A DNA stretch of 64,000 nucleotides from Progne subis subis (Eukaryota > Chordata > Aves > Passeriformes > Hirundinidae). Positions 47,983-60,747 of the stretch are shown one piece after another. The notes below the pieces were generated by a model, which was given only the letters and a program-made list of their open reading frames with translations, was not told where the DNA came from and ran no database searches. The stretch is from contig JAKJHU010000014.1 in the NCBI GenBank assembly GCA_022316685.1, positions 6,195,001-6,259,000 on the forward strand, written 5' to 3'. Every line of letters begins with the position of its first letter. Positions within the stretch are counted from its first letter, which is position 1. A program made the translations under genes and the position numbers.

Positions 47983-49920
47983 AATTAAGGAAATTACTGC
48001 TGCACTCATTCCTCTTTATCCCCATGTCACATTCCCATATGCATCCATCACGTGCCAAGTATGTGCACGGCCCCTGTTCCCCAGGGATGTGGGGCTCTGC
48101 CATGGTTTGCTTTCTTTTCTTACTGTGGCACTAAAAAATTCCATTTAATTCAACTTAAATGCAAAACCAAAAGCAAACAAAGTTCCTGGTTAAATATACT
48201 TAGCCAGCATTCATTTCTCCTTATTAAAATCATCATCTGAAGGAAAAAAACCCGAATGCATTCATCAATCATTTGCACTTGCTCGAATTAAGAACAACTC
48301 CTTTGAAGTCAGAATAAAATCCTAACAGGGGAAAATACAGGCTCAAAGTTTAAATAGGTGAAACCACGAGCTCTTAAAGCCCAAGATGCTGGCACACACT
48401 GCTGTGTTAGACTGGACCTGCAGCTCATCTTGTGCAGAGAACAATCTGTTCCTGCTGCAGGTACAGAGATGGCTCCTTCCACCCCAAGCTCTCCTACACC
48501 ACACACCAGACTCAGTTCTGAAACTGCCACTTAAAAGTCCTTTTAAAAATTTCTGTCCCTGGTCATGGCAGTCCTCCATAACCATGTACATCCTGCTCAC
48601 CTTTTAAATTTTTTCTTCTTCTTTTTTATTCCTAATGTCCGGCACACTGACGATACTTTGCAACGACGACTTCCAAAACCGAACTGTTACATGAAAGAAC
48701 ACCAGCTTTGATTTCTTTTGATCTCTCTTTGAAATTCTCTGTCAGGTAGGAACTACTTCTTAGAAGGGAAATGCAGGACCATGACTTAGACCATGCCCAA
48801 AGTTTTTCCCTGTTCACTAACCAGAACAAAACCCCGAGGTGGAGTTGGGAGGTCTATCAGAGTACAATGAAATCCTGTAATGGTGCTCATTTTTAAGCTG
48901 TGTTTTCCCAGACAAGGTATGAATAATGCAACCAAACACCGCGGAACATCTGAATAAAGCAACACCAGCCTAGCGGATGCTAATTGGCAGCAATTGGCGC
49001 TGATTGTGGAGTGCGGCTGGAGCTGTGATTACAAACAGAGCTGACGCAGCCAGCCCAAACCTCAAGTACTGCTGCTGCAATTAAAGATATTTTATCAAAT
49101 TAGACAAGTGTTTGCCTTTCCCTGCTACGATGGTTATGAGCAAAACATAAAAGAAAGCCAGGCTGGCTGTATGGCACCTTTCCCACATCGGAGCTCTGCC
49201 GAGGTGAGTTTATTTCTGCTTTGACTTTTTATGCCACAAAATGGAACCCTTTCAGAAAGAAGTCAGGGCCCTGCAGGGACATCCTTAAAAGCCCTTGCTT
49301 TTATCTAGAAGTGCTTTTGCCCTAAAAATGCAGTCTCTTTGCAGCATACCTGACTTCCAGCACAGACAAGTGCTGGTTATGCATGCACAAACATGGAAAG
49401 GCTTTGAACTTTCCAAGTCTGATTTCACAATGTAAGCCCTTAGTGTTTTTGCAGGCAGGTAAACACTCTTCAAACATCATTTCCAAGGCAGTGACTATCA
49501 GTGACTTCAGGACTCTTAGCAACTAGATTGATGTTTTGAGTGCTAAATCTCAAGCACAAGCCCCACAGTTGACTCCAGCCAAGCCAAGTCCTGGTGCCCA
49601 AGGAGAGTTCACAAAAAGCACCTTGAACTCCAGACATCCTTGCACCCTGCTGCCTTCTGCTTCCTTGGGGAGGAAGTCAGTAAACCACTTGGCCATGAAC
49701 TAAGGCTGGCTCTTCACTAATATTTTCTGTTATCCCCAACTCTCCTCTCTTTCTCCTGCATCTCAAGAAAATTTACCTGAACTTCTTCCTTTTCTCCAGC
49801 TTCCTGTAAACATCCATAAATCAGGTCAGCAGAACTGGATTTGAAAGGATATAGAAAAAAACCCCAGTGTGCTGGGTCATTTCTCAAAGCTTAGCAGCAA
49901 TTTTTACAGATCTCCATGAG

Positions 49921-49934
49921 AACAACAACAACAA

Positions 49935-49993
<59 letters not shown>

Positions 49994-50008
49994 AAAAAAA
50001 AAAAAAAA
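49921..50008. repeat. (AAC)n followed by A56, TT, A15
   Basis: Five AAC units (49921-49935), then 56 uninterrupted A (49936-49991), TT, then 15 A to 50008. It is the longest homopolymer in the window. Homopolymer length in an assembly is uncertain. Confidence 0.95.
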
Positions 50009-53000
50009 TCAGTCAAGGCTATGCAAAAATATGGAGGTTTCAAGGCCAAAACAGCTGGAGAGTGGCTGCCAGTGTCATATAAAACTGTGAATGACCTGAA
50101 GATAGCCATGGGTTAGCCCGTGCCAGCATCTTCAGGACCAAACACAAGCTCAGAGAGCGCTGCACTGGCATCAAAAAGGAACAGCAAGGGAGCAAAGGCA
50201 GCACTTTGTGTACTCTGCTCAACCTGCACTTTTAAGGGATTTATGATGCCAGGTCTTACGAAGAGCACGGCAATGATCCAACACAGCAATAACAAAACCA
50301 GAGATGAAGACAGATGTGCACGTTGGTGATGCCTTTGAGGGTCCCCGTGATGAAAGGTGGACGAACAATTTCAAACAGAAATAAATGCTTGTTGCAGGTA
50401 AAACCTGTAAAGATGGGTCGGATTGTACCAATTTAGTGGTGGCACACCACGTGCAACATGGGGTGTAGAGGAGCTCTGCTGTAATATTACTGGAAATCCT
50501 GTGTACAGCAGCAGTCTGAGTTTGTGACAGCAGGAATGTGAGAGGATGAGCTCGAGCCAGCAGGATGCAGGAGCAGGGAACCGAGCGCTGCAAGAACAGC
50601 TGATCTGGAAATCGGCTTCCAAACATTCAGGGAAAGGACACAAACCACACCTTCAGCTTCTAAGTGTAGAAAGGACAACAAAGAAAAGTCCTGTTGGAAG
50701 CGTAGAATAAAGTAAGTGCTCATTCCAGCTTTGTCTCTGTCTTTACTCGGTCTTCAGAAGAACCCATCAATCTGAGCAAGCCAATGCCTCCCATTGCCTA
50801 CACCTGTGGAATAAATATCTCAAATCCAGAAGTGTCCTCTTGTCCAGTGCAACACTGTGGGAAAGGGACACCTGAAGCCCTCCACAACCAATTTTGGTAC
50901 TTCACCCCAGGGCAGCTCTCCCCTGGTGCAAAGCAGTCCCTGATGCAGCAGTGCCCAGGACCGCAGGTGATGAGTGACGGTGCCACCACCAGGGAGCCCC
51001 CAGAACAGAATTTGTCAAACCCCTGTCCTGCCCACAGGCCCCAGCGCAGGACCCAAGCCCCAAGCCCAGAATCTGCTGCTTAACCGACAAACAGGCTGAG
51101 TGTTACAATCGTATGGTCTGAGCAAGCTGACAAATTAGGCAACTTAAATTTCAGGGCATTCCTATTCTAATAAGCCAGTTCCTTACAAACTGTGCTTTTT
51201 TATAATATAATTAACCCCCGCACTAAGTATGTGAGCAAATGAGTTCATTTTTCACATGAATAATGAAAACCTTTTTTTTCTTTTTTCTCTTTCCTTTTCC
51301 CAAACCATAACGAACAGAAATGAATATAAAAAATTTCTCAGCAGAGAAAGGATGATGATGTGTGCTGGCTTCTGGTTTAGAATAGGAATTCATTATGGAG
51401 ATTTAAATGGAAGGTCCTATTTTCTCTTCTTATTTTTCTTAATAGTTGTCCTTGCCAGTCTAATCTGAAACTTTGCTCATCATCAGGGTTAGCCTGGGAT
51501 TAGATCAAACAGCCTCTGCTATGGCCTGAAATGGGTTAAATTTCTCCTTCTTCCCATATCCTCCTGAATATTCTCTCCTATCTTTTGTTTTCCATTTCTA
51601 GAAGATCTTTCTAGCAGTTCTTTGTGGGCAGAATTACTCACTGCCCTGACAAAAATCCTATGCTAACTTTAAATGTAAACTCACTCCACTTCCTACTACA
51701 GAAAACAACATTTCTGTCATCATTCCCTGCGTGGCTGAAACACAACCACACAAGCAGGCCACTCGTTTACAAGAGACACAAATGGGAACTGGTTATTTCA
51801 CTTTACAGAAGTGTCAACGGTAAGAACTGGCAGAAGTGTGGGGCACAGTCACTGTGCCTTCCAGTGACTGATCTGGTGTGTCAAGGGCAAAGCAACCCAT
51901 GGGAAGAAAAAAAACAAGAAAGATTAAATCTTCATCAGTTTAATTTGCAAAGAGACCCAAGGGAGGTCATTATTCCCAGAGTTGCTTGATTTGTCTTATG
52001 AATTCTTCCAGCTTCTCTGACACCAGTGGGTGCTCATTAACTTTTGCTTACTGTGATTGCTGAAACACCCCCAAACCTGAGCTTACTGCCCCTGCGGAAA
52101 GGGAGTCCCTTGAAGAGGCAGAGATGGCATTTAGCACTGAACAGGAGCTAAATATTGCAGAGGTCTGAATCCTGCTCATCAGAAACAGCACCCAGGTCAG
52201 CATCCTGTAGCTGAAAGGGAATTCCCACTAAGGAAATCACTTAAACTTGAATATGGAGTTACAGCAAGTGTGAAAAAAGAGGGATGTACAGACCATTAAC
52301 TTGTGGAGATTTCACCAGTGACAAGCTCGAAGCACAGAACTGAAGAGACAGGATCTTCTCCTTCCAGTTAAATTAACAACGAGGAGCAGAGTGCAGCTGC
52401 GATTTCTCAGGGCCTCTCCCAGCAGAACAGAACAGCACAGAACCTTCCTCTCAAACACATAAATCAGCCCCAGCGTGGTGGGGTAAGGCAGACACTCTGC
52501 AGAAGGAACAATTTGGCAGCCAGTTCGCTCAGCCTGACACCAGCATCTGAACCTGGGACCTTCCCTGCTCCTGCTCACACATGTGCTCGCCACGCGCAGC
52601 TGCTGCCTGAGCGCGGGGAATCCTGCCTGCAAAAATACGGGATCCCAAGGCTCTTCCAAAGGTGTCAAAGGTGATCACAGGCAGAAATTAGAGGGCTGAA
52701 ACTGTTAATCCTGCATGGCTGAAATTAATTCATACCAGAGTCAGTTTCATGTAAGCCAAACTTCACATTCTGGTTCCCAACGCAAACGGAATTTGCCTTT
52801 TAAACCTCTCTGGATGTCAGGCATCTGGTCTTGATGGAGAGCCATACCCTATTGTTTTCAGGGGCTATAGCCAAAGAGAAATTTGTATTTATGTTTTCAG
52901 AGAGGCAACAGCGTCTCATCAGTTCAAATAATTTAAAACTTTCAAGTTAGTACATGATTTGGTCTTTTTATATATGATCATTTTACATCTTAAAACATTC

Positions 53001-54995
53001 CTCTGCCTCTCTCCCTGCAAACAGTTGACATATATTTTCATGTTCCTCACTATTAACAAAGTGTGTGCCATAGTAAAATATTACATCACACCACACTCCT
53101 ATAAGATTGTTTGGTTTAGGATAACAAGTTCTGGGTTTTTTTTGAGAAACAGTAAGGTCAAAGTATTAAATTTAAATCTCTTAAACCAAACATGCATTAG
53201 AAATAAACTCAAAGTTTTAAAGGTCTGTTGAAAATGTTCAAAAAATTAAAAACAGACAGCCAAAGGCAAACACTACTAGGCAGAGAAAAAAACCCAAAAA
53301 GGGCCAGAAGGCTGTGTAAAAATAAATACATATCCAGCACACACTTGCGTGCAGCACACGTAACGTAGGCACAGCCAAGTATATTCCACAGACACGTGCA
53401 TTGTTTGTGGAGTCTGAGTCCTGTTTTCAGGAGAGTGAGGAAGTAGATCAATAAATATGTTTACCTTGATCTTTAGCTCACTCTTACAGACAACTCAGAG
53501 CACCTCATTTAACCAAAGCTCTTCAAACCCCGCGCTGCCGGCTCTTCAGCCGGCGGAAAAACAGCTGTACAACGCACGTCAGAGGAACCCAAGGCTGAAC
53601 AGCCCGGCCTGAGCACATCCCAGCCCAGCCTGAGCACTGATTAAAACCGAGATCTTCCCAGCTGTGTGAATAGAACACCCCCAAACCTGAGCAACACGGC
53701 AGGACCGTGGCAGTGCCGCAGCCCCAGGTCGATGCCAGCTGACAGCTCAGGCTTCCACGCTTGGAATTTCACCCTTCAATTCCAATCAAAAAATAAATTC
53801 CTCACGTTCAACCCGGGCTAATTACTTTCCTGCATGGAAGAGGCAGCCAAATTCACTGTGACGCACAAAGGGAAAGTGTGATCTATGAGCAAAGCACATC
53901 CGCCACAACGTTATGGATGGTTCTGGAAATGCAGCCAGAAGCAGACGTCGCTCCCAACATCGCCGCTGTTGCCAACAGCTACCACCTAATGTTGTCTGAG
54001 AGACTGCAGTGATTTCGTGTTCAAAGGGAAAGGCAAAGCCTCTGGTATGTCAGATCCCACGCTGCCGTTACTGCTGGCAACGGGGAGTTTTAACACCTGG
54101 AGGATATTCCTGGAGGAGGCAGCGCTCGCCTTCCCCACGTGGGATGCAGCTGCTGCGTGTTACTCAAGAAACAACAAACCACCCCAAAACCCTGAGAGGG
54201 GGCCTGAAGGAATGAATGCAGCAAGAACATAAACTATTCCTCAGTTACAGGCTACTTTAGTCGTTAATTTCACTTCTTCTGCCCTCACTGCACCTCTTTG
54301 GCCCACCTAGGAGCGTAAAATGATTCATTTTACTCGACGCTTACACCTCCTGATTTTGCTAAATGCTTGTATCTCTTCTCCAGGATACCTGCATTACGAC
54401 CATGAACAAACAGTGCAAAGTGCAGACAATGTGTGTGTATTTCTCCATATTCATTTTCTTAAACACAGCGAGGGTGTGAATGGCGGCCGTCACAGGAAAT
54501 GATAAAATCTGGTTAGTACACCACTAGGGCAGAAACCAGAGGGTCAAAGATGGGAGAAGAAGAAATTAATAGTTTAACTTAACAGGAAAACTTCTACAGA
54601 ACATAAAGCTAAGAAGGATAATTTGTTAGTAGTAGACAACCCAAAATTATTAATGGAAATTGTGAAGATTCTTGAGCGTCCAGCCACGCCATAGACCTCT
54701 GAAATGCACATCTTAAAACACAGCTCCCTTTCCTTCTTTCTCTTTTTAGGGATCGCTTTATGAAATTCCTTCTGTGCATTATCAAAGGAACCAAGAGACA
54801 GCTTTTCCAGGAAGAAATCAGTTGGTTTGGGAGAAGACCAACGAATCTCGTTAGGCCAAGATTTAGGCTGTGTTCCCTAAGCCTGTGACGCAGAGAGGCA
54901 ACATTCCCCTGTAAAACAGACCTCAAGCTTAACTTCCAACAATCTGCTTCATCCTCAGGTCAAAGTTCTTCACAAGGTGCAAAATACTTTTAAAC

Positions 54996-55009
54996 TTTTT
55001 TTTTTTTTT
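54996..55009. repeat. T14 homopolymer
   Basis: Fourteen T on the plus strand, intronic. Confidence 0.93.
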
Positions 55010-58000
55010 CCTTATTTCTTCCTTTCCCCTCACCTCGACAGTCCCAGGCTTCCAATTAAATTAAAAACTGGACCAGTGTAGTTTTGTGGGGTTTTCCCCT
55101 CCAATGCTAAATTATAATTATAAAATTCCACCAAGGTCATTAATGTACAAAATGCAAATTGTCTCCCATTTGTCAAAGACCCTGGGGAAGTCTAGAGATA
55201 ATTGAAATGATAGATGAACAGAGGAGACTAACTGCTAATGGTCTGTATATCAATGAATCAATGTCACATTTATGAAGGGCTTTGGGAAATTATTCTAAAT
55301 ACTTCATCTGCAACAGCTGAAGTTTAGCCTACTTTTTCTTTTTAATGCGGAAAAATTAATGAAAAAGTTCAGTTTGTAGTTACACAAGTGTAAACCTGAG
55401 GTAATTTAAGGTGGATGGCAAGAAATTGAAGTGCTACTAATGTTTGTGCCCGATGTGACCAAAATTCTCAGGTACCAGGGATTATGGGATAAATAAAAGC
55501 AAGGCATATTTCAGAGATAATCAAATATAGGGCCAGCCCTCACCCTCAAAGCATTTAAACTCAGCTATTTACCTTTGCAACTCATTTTCTTCAGAATGCG
55601 AATGAACTAAAAAATCAAGGAGTACACATGCCAATGATTTCTGTGCTTTCCTATTTTCCTCATATTTTCAATTACCAACTGAACTGCTCAGATCAGGGGC
55701 TGTTTTCAGATGCATTTATGGGGCACTGACCAAGCAGGAAGAAGGAATGGAGAAAAAAAACCCAAAATGTTTTTCAAACAAAAGGCGAAGCAAATCCTGC
55801 AGGTAACTTTGGTACAGCTGCACAGAAAATAATATTTCCACTCCAAAAGAGGAAAAGCTACAAACAATTAAATCCCTCTGCAGAGCTCTCTCCCAGCTGA
55901 GTAGGGGCCAGGCTACATTAGTAAGGGCCAGTGAGGAAGAGACATAAATAAGAAGACAATTTCAACCTTAAGATGTCATTTTGGTTGAATTTGTAAATGG
56001 TTTGGGAGGTGTATGATTAAAATTATTATTACATTTATTATTCTTTTTTTTCTACTTTTCTTCCTACGCGCCAGGTAGGTTTGGATGAAGGGAAATCAGG
56101 ACAAATGCAGACTCCTCTTGTGAAAAAAAAAATCTTTTTCTAGCAAAAAGAAATAAACCATCACACCCCTCTGAGAGGCAGTTTACATTGCAACAGGTAC
56201 CATCACTACAAAAACCTTTTCCACCTTGATTTCACTGTACAGAATCACAGAAAGGGGCTGGGGGGAAGAGGTGAGTTTTCTTGTCTGTGGGAATGAGAAA
56301 AATCTGTTTCATCTGGAAATAGCACGATTGCCTGGCTCGTGGAAACATGAACTAATCCAGAAAGACATCTGATTTCCCCAGAACGTGAATGAAATGTCTG
56401 GAACACAGAACTGCTTCTCCTGTTACAGGATTCGGCACGGGGAACGAGAAGTGGACACGGCTCTCAGGAAAACAGCACGGAGAGGAAACTGCTGCTGTCT
56501 GAGGAGAGGTAACACACTGCAGGCAGAATGATCACACGGCATCTTCTCTTCATTACAACCACAAATATTCGTAAAAGGAATCAAGAAGTCCCATCAAGCT
56601 GCTGAGGAAACAAGGAGGGATACCCATGTGTTGGAACCTGCCCTCTCCATTATAAAATATCACTGAGGATGATGGAAATCTGGAGCAGCTTCCCTTAGGG
56701 TAACAACAAACCTCGAGGCAAAACTGATCAGAAATGTAAAGTCCGTGTGAAAAAGGAGCCCCCAAGACCAATCTGCTGAGTCACTGACATTAATCAGCAC
56801 TGTCATACATTAATCAGTCATCCCGACTGTCTTTTCTAATAAAGACCTGTGAATAAATACTCCAAAAAATCTCCATAGGAAGGGGATAGTGTTACGGGGT
56901 AAAACAAAATTTGCAGCGCCTGTTTTAAGGAAGAGAGGGAGGGAAGGAAAGCTAGCAGCACAAATAAAACAAGGTGTCATGCAAACTACAGGACACTTTC
57001 GTGGAGATAGCCTGTTTTGGGTGTTTCAGTTGGTTGGCAAAACCTGAAAACACAAAACCAGCTTGATGATGGTTTGTTAATATTCTCTTTTCTCCTCCAT
57101 TGTCCTGTCAGTCTTCCTTAGTGCAAGCTCAAACCAACCACCCTAAACCCAGCAATGCAACAGCCTACCTTAGCTAAATGAACACAAATTTGTCTCCTTT
57201 CATCTGTTAGATATTTACCAATTAGAGGGGAGCAGGAGTGTTCCCTCTCCAAGGTCTCAGAGCTGTCCTTCCCTCCCACAGCCTCCCCTGTCCTCCCCAG
57301 ATCCTGCCCCTGAGAAAGAGGCACAGAGAGGAGAAAGGAAAAGGTCCCCACCAAAGAACAAAAGCTACACCAAAGGAATAAAGCTGAGCTTTACAGAAAT
57401 CCTGAGCTGCCAGTGAAGGTGGACATCGAAGGCTTTCTCTGAAGACCTCAGTTTTGCAGCTTTCCATCGGTGCTGGACTCCCACCTGGGGTTTCGTGGAG
57501 ATGTGAAGGAGCAAACCCCTGGCCTTTATGGGTTTCCAGGGGAGTGTTGGCTCTCATCACCGTGGGCTCTGGTGCCAGGTAACCCAAAAAGGGCTGTCAG
57601 TAATTTCACCTCGCAGCTGTGCCAGGGGCTGAAGCGCAGCCCCTCTCTGTTGCTGTCACAGCTTCCTAAGTAGCCAATTAAGAGAACATTCAATTCCTCT
57701 ATTTGCTGAAACGCATTTGTTCTGCTAGATCTTAATTTTTTTGAATGAGTGAAATATGAGTTAAGACAATTTACATGAGTTAATGATACAGGGCAAGTTA
57801 ACTGATGGGTTATTCTGGCTTTTTGCAGAGAACAATTTGCACGCAGCCTTTCAGGGCCATAATTACCTGCAATACCAGAGCCAAAGCAGACTCTTCCCTT
57901 TTTTTTTATTTTTTTTGCTGTTTTACAGATGTGTCACTCTCAGAGTACTAAGTGAAAACAGATTACCTGCCACTGATCACCCAACACATCCACAGAGGAA

Positions 58001-60525
58001 GGTGGGGGGAAGCGTCCCCCCAGTGACAAGCTTTGATTTGTGGATTAAATTCCCCTCTTAATTGAGCCATGCTTCTTCTGCCAACAAATTCTTGTGGAAA
58101 CCCCAGGATAAATTTGCCTCTTTGCAGAGTAACTTTTCCTCACGTCACATCCTCCCCCTTCTGTCTCCTTGTTCCATTAAGATTTCGAGCTATACGTACA
58201 AACCCTTCATCTCAAACACTCATTATGGAAATACTGCAAACCCAGAAGATGTCACAGCCATTTCTTTTACAGCTTTTCTTTTTGTAGGCGACATTCATAT
58301 TGCAGAATAATTTAGACAGTAATTTAATCACAGGGTTTAGAGGTCCAGCAAATGTTACATTTACATAATGTCAGTCTTTCAGCAGATAATTTGGTCCTTT
58401 GCATGTGTTAAAAGACGACATCGCTTGTTAAGTTCATGTTAGTACGTTTAACCCAGCAGATGAATGGCTGGTTCCTTAATCTGCCATATATTTCTAATTT
58501 TCCCGAGGATGATTAGAAAATTTTATTTAGAGTAAATTCATGAGCGCAGTCATTCCACTGGAGTGACAAATCAAAAAGATTATTAAATCCCAGGGTCCAG
58601 AAATCTCCATAAAATGGTCATAAAGTCCTTGCGACACAGTAAATGCCAATTTTTTCCTTATATAAGTACTTCACTAGTCAATATATTGCTTCTGCCTCCT
58701 TTGAGTACGTGACTGAAGTTATTGAAATGTGTCTCATTAGTTTCATAATACCCTCCTGAGGACATATGGGTATTTTGTAGTACTGCTCTTTGTCTTGTCA
58801 AATGCTGTTAAAGAGAATGAAAGGGGTTATAAGAAATGTGATTTCATTTCAGCGTGCCAATGCCACTATCCTGGACATTCCAAAGATAAAATAAAAGGTG
58901 GTAAATCATCGTTACCCAAAGAGAAATAGCATGTCTGTACAAGTGAATTTCCAAAAGTACTACTGTGTATTTAAACTTAGAAGAATAATAACCTACGCAA
59001 ACATCTCAGGAGCCTTAACACTGAATACTTACATTTAATACTGTATTTTTGCCTTTTTATATTGAAGTTACACATTATGTCCTCACTTACTTAACGTGTA
59101 AATTGAAATCCCCCTTTTAATTTAAAGTTGTACAATGCCAGGATTTACAGCAGAAAAAAAACCTGTTGCATCATCTGGCCAGGCCATGCCACTGTGGGAT
59201 ATTCCCTTATTTTCCACTGCCTCACTCGTCTGGTTTTAAATCTACTGTAGCCAGCCACAGACCAAATCAATGAGCCAAAAACTACACCAAGAGCTGGGAG
59301 CACATTTGGATCATTTAGTTGTTATTCGGCACAAATTTCTGCACCCTTTAAAACAGAAATGTGTTTACCTGGAGGACAAATTCACACAGCCTCCTATCAA
59401 TGAAACAGGTAATAGACATCCCCAGTGAGGGGCTGAGAGCAGCTGGAGAGCAAGGCAGCAGAGCAGAGTGAGGAGGGACGCTCATCATTCTCCTTAATTC
59501 ACTCAGCTGACAATTGTCACCAGCCTGACTGCCACAGCACAGAGAAATCCTTTTTCTCCTGGCTTAAGGTCTTGAAAGGATCACATTTCATTTCTTAAAA
59601 ACACCCCCTGATTTCTTCCCAGCATACACTTGATGACAAACCAGTTTTCAGTCTGTATCCTTTATCAGTCATTTTCACTTATTAAAGGAGCTAAATGGGG
59701 TTTTCTGTTCATTGTTTTTAAAATTAAATCCAAACAGTTTTTCTCTTATGGCAAGTTTGGGCTGAGGACTCCAGGAAGATAAGGAAACTCAACTTCTTCC
59801 AGATGTAGGACAACTGTGTATCCTCTCAGCAATGAAAAAATCTGAATTGGTTAATTTGCATTAATACTTAGATGATAAAGCTTTAAAACAATCAGAATTA
59901 AATCAGATAAAGATTTAATTACCACTAAGGTTAAAAAAAAGGATTATTTGCTATTGCCACTCAAACAGAGCGCGTTCCAAATTTAGAGTTGACGCAACTG
60001 ACGCAGGCAAGTCAGCATGCGCTGATAATTTTGTCATCAAAGCAATAAAATTCTAAGCTCAAGGCACTTCCTTTGATTATTCTTTAACACAGTTTGTAGT
60101 ATGGCACTAGGACTGGACGATCCATCACCAAATGCATTTCCTTTCTCAGCTGCTGAGCTCTTAAGACAGTTTAAGGAAATACCTGACCCACGTGAGGCTG
60201 GATCTCCTCCAGTCAGGAGGTGCCACCAGGTGAGCCCTTTGTCAGTTACACTGGCACAGACACAACAATTTGTACATCTTGCACCAGGAATGCTTTGGAG
60301 AAAACGTTCATGTTCTCAAACTACGCCTAAAATCAATGTGGATATTGATGTACAATGAGATCTTTAATGGCAAAATCCTTACAGTTCTTTACATCAACCA
60401 AATAATTAAATTAAAAAGAACTAAATGTTTTCCTAATTAAGCAGCACGCAGTGCCAAATACTGATCTATTTTCATCTTCAACATGTTTCTACCATTTTTT
60501 TCCTTGCAGTCCCTGATGTTCCTGG

Positions 60526-60747
60526 TTAAAAACAAAACAAAAAAAAACAAAAAAACCCAAAAAACCCCAAAAAACCCACCAAAAACAAAACCACAAAAAA
60601 ACCACCAAAACCCAACCAAAAAAAAAAAAAAAAAACCCAAAAAAACAAAACACACACACACACACACACAAAAAATCAAACAAAAAACCAAAAACACACA
60701 CACAAAAAAACCCAAAAAAACCCCAAAAAACAAACTCATAAAAAAAA
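60526..60747. repeat. 222-nt G-free A/C low-complexity tract
   Basis: After GGTT at 60524-60527, no G occurs on the plus strand until 60748. The tract is A runs broken by C to CCCC blocks, with an AC dinucleotide run near 60650-60670 and only a few T. It yields apparent Lys/Asn/Pro/Thr ORFs on plus and Phe/Gly/Val/Cys ORFs on minus, which are artefacts of composition. Confidence 0.95.

Noticed and set aside
49891..50626. Minus-strand frames beside the long A run with hydrophobic segments (LVLLLLCWIIAVLF), possible retrocopy
   Set aside because: The frame is interrupted by a stop at about 50110-50112 and others upstream, I do not recognise the protein, and the A run lies on the wrong strand to be its poly(A) tail.
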